Positions 11,886-21,009 of a stretch of DNA of 64,000 bases are shown here, in pieces. How positions within the stretch are numbered: position 1 is the first letter of the stretch; each line of letters starts with the position of its first letter. The position numbers and the translations under genes were made by a program. The DNA comes from Sthenelais limicola (taxonomy: Eukaryota > Annelida > Polychaeta > Phyllodocida > Sigalionidae), in NCBI GenBank assembly GCA_942159475.1, contig OW804097.1, positions 119,025,013 to 119,089,012 of the forward strand, given 5' to 3'. Below the pieces are notes generated by a model. The model saw only the letters and a program-made list of their open reading frames with translations, ran no database searches and was not told where the DNA came from.

Positions 11886-11990
11886 TAAAGGGACGCAACT
11901 AAACTTGCTATTAGAATTGTACGAGCCTCGATGGCAGGTTATGTTGAATAAAACCTTTTTTTTTTTTTTTTTTTTTTAAAAAAAAACAAC
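11886..11990. repeat. poly-T-ended repeat (retroposon end?), copy 1
   Basis: GAGCCTCGATGGCAGG ... GAATAAAACC followed by a long T run. The same words, ending in a shorter T run, occur at 56478-56555 (GAGCCTCGATGGCAGGAAAA ... GAATAAAACC). I infer a dispersed repeat. The homopolymer at one end suggests a retroposed sequence on the minus strand. Confidence 0.45.
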
Positions 11991-12560
11991 CAAAAAACTG
12001 GAAATGACTTGCTGTTACAATTGTTCCTATGTGCCTATATGAAAAACATGAGGAAAGCATGGCATGTGGTAGGCCTACATGTGAAGTATTCTCCAATAAA
12101 GAGTAGGCCAAGGTATTATCCAATTAGATGTAAGCCACCGATTGACTACTATATATTATGTATGATCTAATGTATTTCCATTTTTCACATTTACAGTCAA
12201 AAGTTATGGAAAATGGTAAATCCATCTGAAAACGGCAATTCTTCCTGGGTGCCATAAATTAGCAAAAGGTTTTGCATATTGATTTAGTCTGTTACATTAC
12301 ACATTTGTGAATCAATTACAATATAGGCCTATGATTTCAAATTAGGCCTACATATCCTATGTAGCCCGAGAAATTCTGACTGGCTCCGCTCTAATTTACT
12401 GCTGGTCGCTCCGTAGGTTAGGGTCTGGGAGCCCGGGCTAATCCTATGTTGATAGCCGGGTTGATAGGCCTATCAATCTTGATATTACTAATAGTAGGGC
12501 CTATCAGTTGCTAATTAATTTAAGTATATTAAAGGCCTAGATACAATGCATACATTTGGT

Positions 12561-12712
12561 TCTAGGACAGCTACCCGCCGGACATTTACCCGCCGGACAT
12601 ATCCCCCCGACTTTTACCCCCTGGACAATTACCATCCTGGACATTTCCCCGCTAGGACATTTACCATCCAGGACATTTACCATCCTAGGATATTTACCCG
12701 CCTTATCAGAAT
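12561..12712. repeat. left arm of a split inverted-repeat element
   Basis: Short repeats of the type GGACATTTACCATCC and CCGCCGGACAT. This arm is inverted-complementary to two separate pieces, 13430-13477 and 15314-15413. Together these reconstitute one continuous right arm interrupted by about 1.84 kb. Short ORFs here are low-complexity repeat translations. Confidence 0.65.
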
Positions 12713-13429
12713 TTTTAGGATATTTATCCACTTTTTACATATTGCTTTTGTGATAGTTTAAAGGACATTTCATTCCTCCTGAATGAACATGGGGAAAGTG
12801 TATCAATAAGGATATATTTACTTTGGGGGCATTATTAATTATTTATAGGTTTTGAACGTTCATTACAGTATGTTGCAATTATATAACTCAGCACAGGGTG
12901 ATGTGATTAAACATAAACCTATAAGTTCAATTGACTGTGTCTGGTTTATCTGTACACCAGATCTGATAGCATACTTGTGATTGTTACTCAAGTATATAAT
13001 AGATATAATATTATACAGTAGCCTACAGTATAAACTGCATGGTTGGCTGTGTCTGGATCGATGTACTTCTTTCCAGATCTGTGACAAATGTTTGCTTTGT
13101 CATAAACATAAAAAATATCATATTAAATTAATTAAATACAGCTTTTTATTACGCATTTCATGGACAGAATACTATGAGCAAGTACAGCAACAGCAAATAT
13201 AATCGAATGGATTATCCCCTAGACTAAGGAACTTTACTACTATTTAAACGTTTAAATAGATGCAACATAAATAGCTTTTATCCACCCTTAAGTAACTTAA
13301 CATAATACTGTATCAAATCCTTGAGATGAATAGTCATCTAATCCCTACCCCATTCCTCTCCACATCCCTTAATAAAAGAGAGATATATTCCATATAATTT
13401 GTGTACCAAAATACACTTAAAACTTCAGG

Positions 13430-13477
13430 TAAGGCGGGTGAATGTCCTAGGATGGTAAATGTCCTGGATGGTAAATT
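13430..13477. repeat. right arm, part 1, of the split inverted-repeat element
   Basis: AAGGCGGGTGAATGTCCTAG and GGATGGTAAATGTCCTGGAT match the complement of 12651-12706. The match stops abruptly at GGTAAAT and resumes at 15318 with GTCCTAGCGGGG. Confidence 0.65.
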
Positions 13478-13484
13478 ATGGAAA

Positions 13485-13710
13485 GCGGGATGACCCAGTC
13501 CGCAATAACGGCCGCAAATGGCACATGATCCGCATTTTACCGTCATTTGTCCGTCCATTTGTTGGCCGTCAGAAAATTTCGGCCGCACATAAATTACGGG
13601 CCGTGTGTTGCCGTTTGCGGCCGTTTTTTCGGCCGCAAAAAATATTTTTCAGCCGCCGAAATTATTTATTCGGCCGCTGAAATTATTTCTTTGGCCGCCT
13701 GTCCTAAAAT
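13485..13710. repeat. GGCCGC-rich tandem-like repeat block
   Basis: About ten GGCCG(C/T) words spaced 10-35 bp apart, alternating with AT-rich stretches (for example CGGCCGCTGAAATTATT). Composition is sharply different from the flanks. It lies inside the insertion that splits the element at 12561-15413. Confidence 0.5.
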
Positions 13711-13714
13711 CTTA

Positions 13715-14355
13715 TGATTATTTTTTTTAAGATATTTTTATTGGCCACATTACATTACAAATTCTTTATTTCATCTTCATTCAAAAAACGCATAACAAAC
13801 AGGGCTGTTATATTTCATGCGTTGCCCTAAATCATTGATTACGAATGGTACTTGCCGACATTAGAATTTTAAATATAATATTCAATATCATTGTAAATTC
13901 AGCAGTTACATAACAATAAATTTAAGTTAATTGGCTGTTCTAAACGCCACGTTCCTTCACTCTCCATGCTTACATATACGATCTGTTCCTTATACAATGC
14001 ATTGTTATTGCTTCAGCTAACATATCAGTCGATCCTTGCAAAGGGTACAATTACATAAACCTTGTCCAGCTATTCAAAACACTATTCTTTACTAGACTGT
14101 GATCGACTGTTGGTCGATTTCGTCGCAGGTAAAAACAGGAGACCAATTAAAACCAAATATATACTTATGCTATTACTATCGAGTCTCTATACACGTCTAA
14201 CAGGGCATCTTTCAGTTGTTTATAATCGACAATTGTTTTTAGTTTTGCCGGTAGGTCGTTCCAGAAGGATATACCCTCGTACATTAGTGACCGTTTGTAT
14301 CTTTCTGTCTTAGGAAATGTCAGCACAATATTAGCAGTCATGTCATTAGTGAGCC
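13715..14355 (-). mobile_element. 3' end of a non-LTR retrotransposon (LINE)
   Basis: On the minus strand a frame from about 14355 to the stop at 14165-14167 reads ...TERYKRSLMYEGISFWNDLP, then AKLKTIVDYKQLKDALLDVY. This is the pattern of the reverse-transcriptase C-terminus of CR1/Jockey-like LINEs (short-loop Y-x-G-x-x-x-W-N-x-L-P followed by a K-L-K helix). The 3' untranslated part runs to about 13715 and contains AATAAAG and GCCAATAAAAATATCTT. The element is strongly 5'-truncated, which is usual for LINEs. Recognition rests on the W-N-x-L-P signature only. Confidence 0.6.
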
Positions 14356-14514
14356 ATTATTTATACCTCTATTTGCAATTGTTGGGACAGTAGTTAAATG
14401 TACTCTGAGCTAATACTACATTCATACCAAATATTTGATACAGTCATACACACTCTTATGGTCGGTTATTATAATGATTGTCAATCACCATTTTGGACAG
14501 AAATTGGACAGAAT

Positions 14515-14850
14515 TTTGTTCTCCCTCTCCCCCTTGTCTCCACTCTCTCCCTGTCTCCCCCTCTCTGTCTCTTTCCTCTATATCTCTTTCCTCTCTGTCT
14601 CTTTCCTCTCAGCTGTCTCTTTCCTCTCAGCTGTCTCTGGTCTCTCTGTCTCCGATCTCTCTGTTCTCACTCCCTCTCTTCTTTTTTAAAAATGTCCCAC
14701 TTATATTGGAAATCTATCCTCTCATCTCTCTGTCATTTCTCTGTCTCTTTCTATCTACATCTGTCTCATCTCGTCTGTCTCTCTCTCCTCTCTCTCTCTC
14801 TCCCGACACCCCTTCCTTCTTTGCCTTACTTTCTCTCTCTCTATTTCTCT
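14515..14850. repeat. CT-rich microsatellite (TCTCTGTCTCTTTCC-like)
   Basis: Long impure (TCTCTG/TTTCCT)n tract. The long open frames here in several phases are consequences of the low complexity and are not genes. It is followed by a TACATATA-rich stretch up to about 15020. Confidence 0.85.
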
Positions 14851-15246
14851 CGTCATGGACGTATACATGCATACACATACAAATGTGTAATTATCCATAT
14901 ACATATATAGTATAATACATGTATAATTTATATATACATACATACAAGCATACACATAGATCTATATATCTATGCAAACATACATGTACATGTATACATT
15001 TATTATATAATATATATACTTGGTGTAACACTATTAGAAGATGAAGAAATATCTGTGATGTTGAAGTTATATTTATTCTGTAAGATGACAATCACAGACC
15101 TTGATAATCAATTGAACTTGGGTATGCGTGCAGGCAGGAGGTGGTAGTAAAAATGAAAATTCTATGTGTAAAGGGCAGATGTTACAATACGTTATAACAA
15201 TTGTGTACAGTAAGTCAGAAACCAACCTCATTATATCCTATCATAA

Positions 15247-15310
15247 TACATGCTGCATCAATCAATCCAACATTGTATATTCTGTTGGATTGATTGGCTG
15301 AGCATGTATG
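15247..15310. repeat. short palindrome with 14-bp perfect arms
   Basis: CAATCAATCCAACA (15259-15272) and TGTTGGATTGATTG (15283-15296) are perfect inverted repeats with a 10-nt spacer. ATACATGCT-type words extend the symmetry outward. It sits at the right junction of the insertion that splits the element at 12561-15413. Confidence 0.6.
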
Positions 15311-15313
15311 GCC

Positions 15314-15413
15314 ATGTCCTAGCGGGGAAATGTCCAGGATGGTAATTTTCCAGGGGGTAAAAGTCGGGGGGGATATGTCCGGCGGGTACATGTCCGGCGG
15401 GTAGCTGTCCTGA
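15314..15413. repeat. right arm, part 2, of the split inverted-repeat element
   Basis: GTCCTAGCGGGGAAATGTCC ... TGTCCGGCGGGTAGCTGTCC is the complement of 12561-12650. With 13430-13477 it completes the right arm. Confidence 0.65.
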
Positions 15414-15514
15414 CACCATACATTTGCTTTTAAATGACGTGATTATAATTTGGGTTCAGTTATTTATCATTCCATTCATGGTGCTTGAATGGAGTAATAC
15501 GGTTGGCAGCCCTC

Positions 15515-15887
15515 ACCACTGTAGCCGTCCGCGCGCCAAGCCCGCGCGTCATGCCCGCGCGTCATGCTCTTAAGGCGCGTCATGCCCGCGCCGGAAGTGG
15601 ATGTGACGCAAACCATGTTCCGATTGATTTTATTGGGTGCTACTTGGTCAGACGCTAGCAGTTGTTTTATAGACTAGATTTGTATTAAATAGCGATTAAC
15701 ATTGTGTTGACACATATATATGAATGACAAACCCATTTTTTTAAAATCTCAGAATATTTTGTCTACGTCGGAATATAAGTACCGCGACATCAGATCCGTT
15801 GTCATGAAAACCGCGCCGCTTAACAACAAAGGTGCGCCGCCCAAGTAAACAAGGTTAACGCAACGAAGCTGCTCCTAAAGGCTAAAG
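15515..15887 (+). promoter_or_regulatory. GC-rich presumed promoter of the unknown six-exon gene
   Basis: A CpG-rich patch in an AT-rich window, with three copies of a CGCGTCATGC word (15545-15586) followed by CCGGAAGTG (15591-15599), a consensus ETS/GABP-type site. It ends 290 bp before the predicted start codon. Promoter activity is inferred from composition and position only. Confidence 0.45.
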
Positions 15888-18800
15888 ATGCAAAGAGTGA
15901 AACAAAAAACAAAAAGCCATCCTCGCTTAAATTCTATTAAGGCACGTCTTCAAATTTCAAAGAAATCTTTGGAAGATGAGAAGGAACTTAACCATGATCC
16001 CAAGGCTGAGAAAGAGACGGAGGTGCAAGGTTCCAAGGAGACGGCGGAAAATGGACAAGAGCTGAAGAAAAATTCCGACACTGACAGCTGTAAAACGGAT
16101 CAAAATCCAAAACTTCAAATTCCAAAAGACGATTTCGAAATAGGAGAACCTACGGGCGGGCGTGATTCCAAGGTTAGGCCCAGACAAGATTCTATGTCTA
16201 TGTCAATAATTAAATAGATTCCTGGGTATGACCATAAAGTGCCTTTCTGTCTCTTTTCTCTGTCTCTCCCTTCTTATCTATCTCTTTTTCCTGGGTATGA
16301 TCATAAACTGCCTCCCTCTCAGCTCTCCCGCCCTTGATAAAACACTCTTAAATGTGTTGATAAGGGCGTAAAGCAACCAATCTCACTCACTCACTCTTTA
16401 TTTGCTAAAACTTTTAGTAGGCCTAGGGCTGGGCCTAGAATAATGCCTAGCCCCCCCCCCCCCCCCCGAGGCCAAAGGCAAAGGCAAACGGGGTATTTTT
16501 AATGACAAAACATTATTTGACTTACAGTATACAGTCAGTAAGTCACTCTGTGGCACAGAATAGCATATAAATATGACAGAAACTCCACGTCAATTCAACT
16601 TTAGATGAGACATTTCTTCATGTTTCTTGTATTATTTATGTTATACAAGAGTCCTTAAAATTAAAAAGGGGTCCTTTTGGCAGAAAATTGTCCGCGCTTT
16701 CCCACAAAACGGAAGGGGGGGGGGGGCGGGGGAGGGGGAGGGGGAATGCCTCGAGAATTCGCGGAAAAGGGATACATTGCTGGAAGGAACACGAGTACAC
16801 ATTGGACCCCTGAGTTGTGAGAGGGCGCGGGCCCTAGGCCTAATTTCAACTGCAAATGAAGAATTTATTCAATATTGTATACGGTCGTCTCCTTAAATTG
16901 TAGGCTTATAATGAGCCTATACTTTTCAAAGGAGACATATTTTAGGCTAGGGGCCTATAAGGAATATGTTAACTCGTTACAGATTTAACTAGACAAAGTA
17001 TCCGTCCCCTTGCCCCCAGAGGCAGAGCATCGGGGATTCAAGGCCAGCAACGTGGGCTAAGATTTAACCAGATATATTAGGTTGTATTTCCTAGACATAT
17101 AAGCCTGGGGAAATAAGGCTATCACCATCAGCCCTTCTGCATAGCAGTTCTTCCAGATGTGCCGAACATAATAAATAGTGGTACATTGCATGCAATAATC
17201 AAACATTATGATGTAGTTTTAAATTTAACTGGAGTGTAGGCTAATTAAGCAACCATTACTCACTCACCTAATCCCCCGGGCGTAACACTAATAGCATAGT
17301 AATATCCATTAGAAATCAACATACTTCGAACATACAAGTAGACCTTAATTAAAGTCTTTTCTTTTTCATTACAGGTGTTTAAGACTAAGCTACACGAAAC
17401 AAAGGAGGACCTCTTGGATAGCAATACAAAGACAACTAAGGAAAGTGACCCAGAAAGAATGCGAGATGTTGAGAACAGAAACGAGAGTAAGTCACCGGGT
17501 GAAAACCTAGAAATAAATATGATCAAAGAATCTGCAAATGAAAAGGTATCGGCCCCGCTTACAATACCTTTGGCTTCCAAATCCTCAAAAGCTGATAAGG
17601 TAGACGAGGAATCTGTCACAAGCATGTCAGTAAACCGCAATAAGGAAACGAAGGGATCTGGGAATGATAAACAAAACACAGGTAAAGATACGCTTGATGC
17701 GCAAGAGCCCGAGTCTGAAATCCAGAAATATTTCAGACAGATGGAAAATAGTGCTGAATGGAGATGCATTGGCCCACACAAAAATGGCGAACCTTGTGAT
17801 GATAATTGTCTATCCATGTTGTTTGTACCGCAGGCCAATTCGCAGAATGATGCCGAAGAAATCTCAGAAACGATGTGTTCTAAGAATGTTTGTGAAGATA
17901 CCGAAGACAAAGCTGTAGGCATTGGACGTCACGGAGAAGAAAAGGAAGAAACCCTGGCAGCCATTCATAACCGTATCCACGATTGTAATCCAATATATCT
18001 TACCCGTCCTGCACAAATGGCATACAACTTTGCAGATCTGCAAAAGTTGCATCGTTCGTTCCTCAGTTGTGGAGATAACGAGAAAAAAAGCAAAAACCCA
18101 TGGTATCCACGACCAGTGAGTCCTCCACGGAATATACCCCAAGACATCCTTCGTCGCAATGTTGACAGTATTTTCAAAGACCATGATAAGATAAACAGAG
18201 AATATCTAAAGTGGCAGCAAGAACATATCTCAAGATCTGGCCTATGGATCAAGACATATAAAGATTGGTTTCTTGAATGTCGAGCATTGTTGGAGTATAG
18301 AGATATATTTGGATCACTGGGAATCGATCGCACGCCATTCATTACCTCTCTTCAACAGTGCTGCTCCCAGAATCGTTCCGTGCTACACGGCGAGGAAGAA
18401 TCAGTTAGATGTAAAACAGAAGAACGTGCGCGTCTTAAAGACACCAAAAGCACAGACGGATATACGAAAAGATTTAAGAGGGTACGGAATGCTTCCAGAC
18501 GTAAATTTGATGCTGGCAAGGAGTCAGCCATTGTGGCTGAAATATATGCCTGTCTGGCAGACTGCATTATTGTCAGTCCTGAAGGAAAAATTGCCAAAAG
18601 TAAGTTCTCAAGCTATTTGACATAACAAATAATCATCAAAATTAAAGTTTAACATGTTTGTTCGCAATGTTTTTTAACTTCTATATTCAGAGGAATGTGT
18701 AGAGGTTTTCCTCTATGCCACATTGGATAACGTTTTCTGGGTTCATTTAAGTAAAGACATGTTTTATGGTACATTCAGGTGATTATGGTGTCAAGATGTC

Positions 18801-20060
18801 CAGGAAAGATGATATCTCAAGCAAACCTCAACACAGCACCTCTCCTAAAAAAGGTATAAGGACTTACTCTATCATTTCTGCCCTTCTCAGAGAAATAATC
18901 TCAGTCCACATACCCAATCATGCTACTCAATAATGATATTTTCCATCTATCGAAAATGTGTAATTTTTATCTTTAACCGTTCATAATTTATATATGTATA
19001 ATATTATATCTTCTATTCTGTTATTAAACGTCAGTTCATGTATGACAAACGTTCTGGCTACTAATAATTCATCAAACAGACAAAATGGAATGGGATATAA
19101 TTCGTTCATAATCCTTGGTATCTCCAATTTCAGAAGATTACCCAACAAATAAATCAAACATATTTTCCCTTGACAGGTGCGGAGTCGGTTAAGAGTGTGT
19201 CGCATTGCACTATAGCCGTCCAGACAGATGACTGTAGGGGCGAAATGGTGGACACTGGAACTTCCATATGCCCCTCTACTCAGGAAACTAATACACAAAC
19301 GGAAAACACTATGGTATACAAGATGTGATGTGTTTTAGGAAAATGAGCCACAAGTCGCAAAAATGATATTTTTCAAAGCGTATTATTTACAAGATCTCTT
19401 TGGTAGAATATTTTCATTTTTGAAGTGTCTAGTCCTTGTGGTTGTATCACAACATGTACCAAATTTCAAGATAGTTCATTAAATATATCTATGCGTTTCT
19501 TAGATCATCCTATGGAGTATATTTAGTTAGTTTACTAGTAATTGTCCACCCAGAAATATTGCAAACTTTGTTTTCAAAAATAAAAATTTCAAACTGAAAA
19601 GATAGAACTATGTATTAGATGCCCTTAATGTTTACTATCATTGGAATCCCCTTGGTCTCATCTTTTCAAATAGGGTGGTATCTCAAAATCCAATTTCTGC
19701 GACTTGTGACGCATTTTCCTAAAAACACACCATATTAATTATTCAGATGACTGTATTGTTCTGCTTGGGCGCTATTAATTTCACTGTCTAAAAACAAAAG
19801 ATTGGGTTATTTTATGAGTATTACTCGCTTAAACACAGGTATCGGTTACATATTTTCGTCCGACGAAAAAGGTAGGTCGAATGGTTATTTGTTACTTATT
19901 TATTTATTTAATTCTTTATTTGTGTATCTATTATTTATTTCAGCTTGTTGAGGAAGAAACTAAGCGGAACGAAGATGTTGGAACTCAATTTTCTCGTCCT
20001 ACTGTCGCACAACGTTTTCGATCATTTTTTGCAGGAAAGAAAAAGAAGTATATTGAATAG
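15888..20060 (+). CDS. unrecognised protein, 623 residues, six exons
   Basis: Exons: 15888-16172, 17375-18599, 18779-18853, 19177-19313, 19839-19871, 19944-20060. All junctions are GT-AG with compatible phases (0,1,1,0,0), and the stop TAG is at 20058-20060. The first third is rich in Lys and Glu, with almost no hydrophobic segments, and looks disordered. A cysteine cluster follows (C226, C236, C240). Around residues 336-405 there is a denser, aromatic block (PWYPRPVSPPRNIPQDILRR ... EYLKWQQEHI ... LWIKTYKDWFLECRALLEYR) that is the likeliest folded part. The C-terminus is basic (GKKKKYIE). No signal peptide or membrane helix is present. I do not recognise a family. A soluble nuclear or cytoskeletal protein would suit the composition, but this is inference. 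A GC-rich upstream region and AATAAA at 20209-20214 frame the gene. The exon 1 donor (AAG|GTTAGG) is the weakest splice call. Confidence 0.75.
16221..16396 (+). repeat. SINE-like repeat, copy 1
   Basis: CCTGGGTATGACCATAAAGT, a (TCTCTGTCTC)-rich middle, then CAGCTCTCCCGCCCTTGATA and GATAAGGGCGTAAAGCAACC, closing with (TCAC)n. Four copies occur in the window (16221, 22066, 27611, and 59243 in reverse), all within introns. No pol III boxes or poly-A were recognised, so the class is open. Confidence 0.65.
17005..17060 (+). repeat. tRNA-derived SINE remnant
   Basis: GACAAAGTATCCGTCCCCTT, GCCCCCAGAGGCAGAGCA and CGGGGATTCAAGGCCAG match, in opposite orientation, the block at 20459-20560. The AGGCAGAGCA ... 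GGGGATTCAAGG words resemble a tRNA D-arm and B box. It lies in intron 1 of the unknown gene. Confidence 0.4.
19321..19735. mobile_element. ~415-bp MITE with TGTTTTAGGAAAATG ends, copy 1
   Basis: Inverted ends GATGTGTTTTAGGAAAATGA and its complement (CATTTTCCTAAAAACACACC). The interior has AAATATATC(T/C)(A/T)TGCGTTT and TTACTATCATT(G/A)GAATC. Sister copies are at 36061-36476 and 50069-50486, and a partial one at 63694-64000. It starts 8 bp after the exon 4 donor of the unknown gene. Confidence 0.8.
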
Positions 20061-20458
20061 TACGCTCTTGTATGTAAATTTATTAAATAGAAATGTTGAC
20101 GTACCTCACTGTTGTTATTCATATTCATCAGTCTTCATGGTTTCAAAAAACATTCCTTTCATGTTAAAAGTTCACTCACAGAATGGATCCAAATGTAGGT
20201 TCCACTAAAATAAAAGTGTCCATGCGTGTAAATACTGGTATAGCCCAGGTAGTAGCCTATATTTTCCAATGCAATCAGCATTTATTTTTAGCACAAATAT
20301 CTGATACCACCAGATTTTATTTCATGTAAATACTGAAGCAGCTAGCTAGTTTATAATAGACTAGTATATTTATAACCAATATTTATGAATACATAGGAAC
20401 TTAAACCTTAAAACAATTCATCTCCGCTATTTATACTCTTTGTCTGTGGGTGTAGAAA

Positions 20459-20560
20459 TAAATCTAAGAAAGATGTCGCCCACTGGCCTTGATTCCCCGA
20501 TCCATGATCAAGTGCTCTGCCTCTGGGGGCAAGGGGACGGATACTTTGTCTAAGAAAGAT
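20459..20560 (-). repeat. tRNA-derived SINE remnant (inverted relative of 17005-17060)
   Basis: The minus strand reads GGCAGAGCACTTGATCATGG then ATCGGGGAATCAAGGCC, resembling the D-arm to T-arm part of a tRNA with a degenerate B box. It is not a functional tRNA: no acceptor stem or perfect T-stem can be drawn. Confidence 0.4.
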
Positions 20561-20859
20561 GGTGGGTTTGTGCAGAATGCATGCTGGCTGGACCACTATT
20601 TCTTAGCGATTGGTTTCTACAGGGAAGGGGAGGAATTTTGTTTTTTCCAATAGACGCCCATAATTTACTGATAATTTATTGAATATTATTTTTAAACTAA
20701 AATAACCCAAATAAAAATAGTTCGGAAACTCCCTTAAAATTATTATACTTGAAATCTGCATGATAAGGAATACAAAGTGTGAAAAAAATCAAGCCGATAC
20801 CACTACTTTGGGAAATACCCTTGGGTGTCCTTTAAAATACCTCCATAATCTTATAACAT

Positions 20860-21009
20860 AAGCCGCCTAGTCGCCGAGAAACACAGAATGCGTTCGCGTT
20901 CGCCATTTATCACAAGATGGAGCCTCTGCCCCTCGCTCACCAACCTACTGTGGCGCCCTCTTCCAGTTTTCACCCAAACCGGAAGTCATCGCCATCGCAC
21001 ACACACAAC
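20860..21009 (+). promoter_or_regulatory. presumed CDC37 promoter / 5' leader
   Basis: Just upstream of the conserved start are ACAAGATGG (20912-20920, YY1-like) and CCGGAAGT (20979-20986, ETS/GABP-like), both common at the start sites of housekeeping genes. No TATA box. The YY1-like word contains an in-frame upstream ATG at 20917. Confidence 0.4.

Noticed and set aside
12537..12761. Frames on both strands with repeated GHLPAGH/SGEMSRM-like words
   Set aside because: Products of the short GGACATTTACC repeats of the split inverted-repeat element.
14398..14915. Long overlapping plus-strand frames rich in Ser, Leu and Pro
   Set aside because: They translate a CT-rich low-complexity tract in several phases at once.
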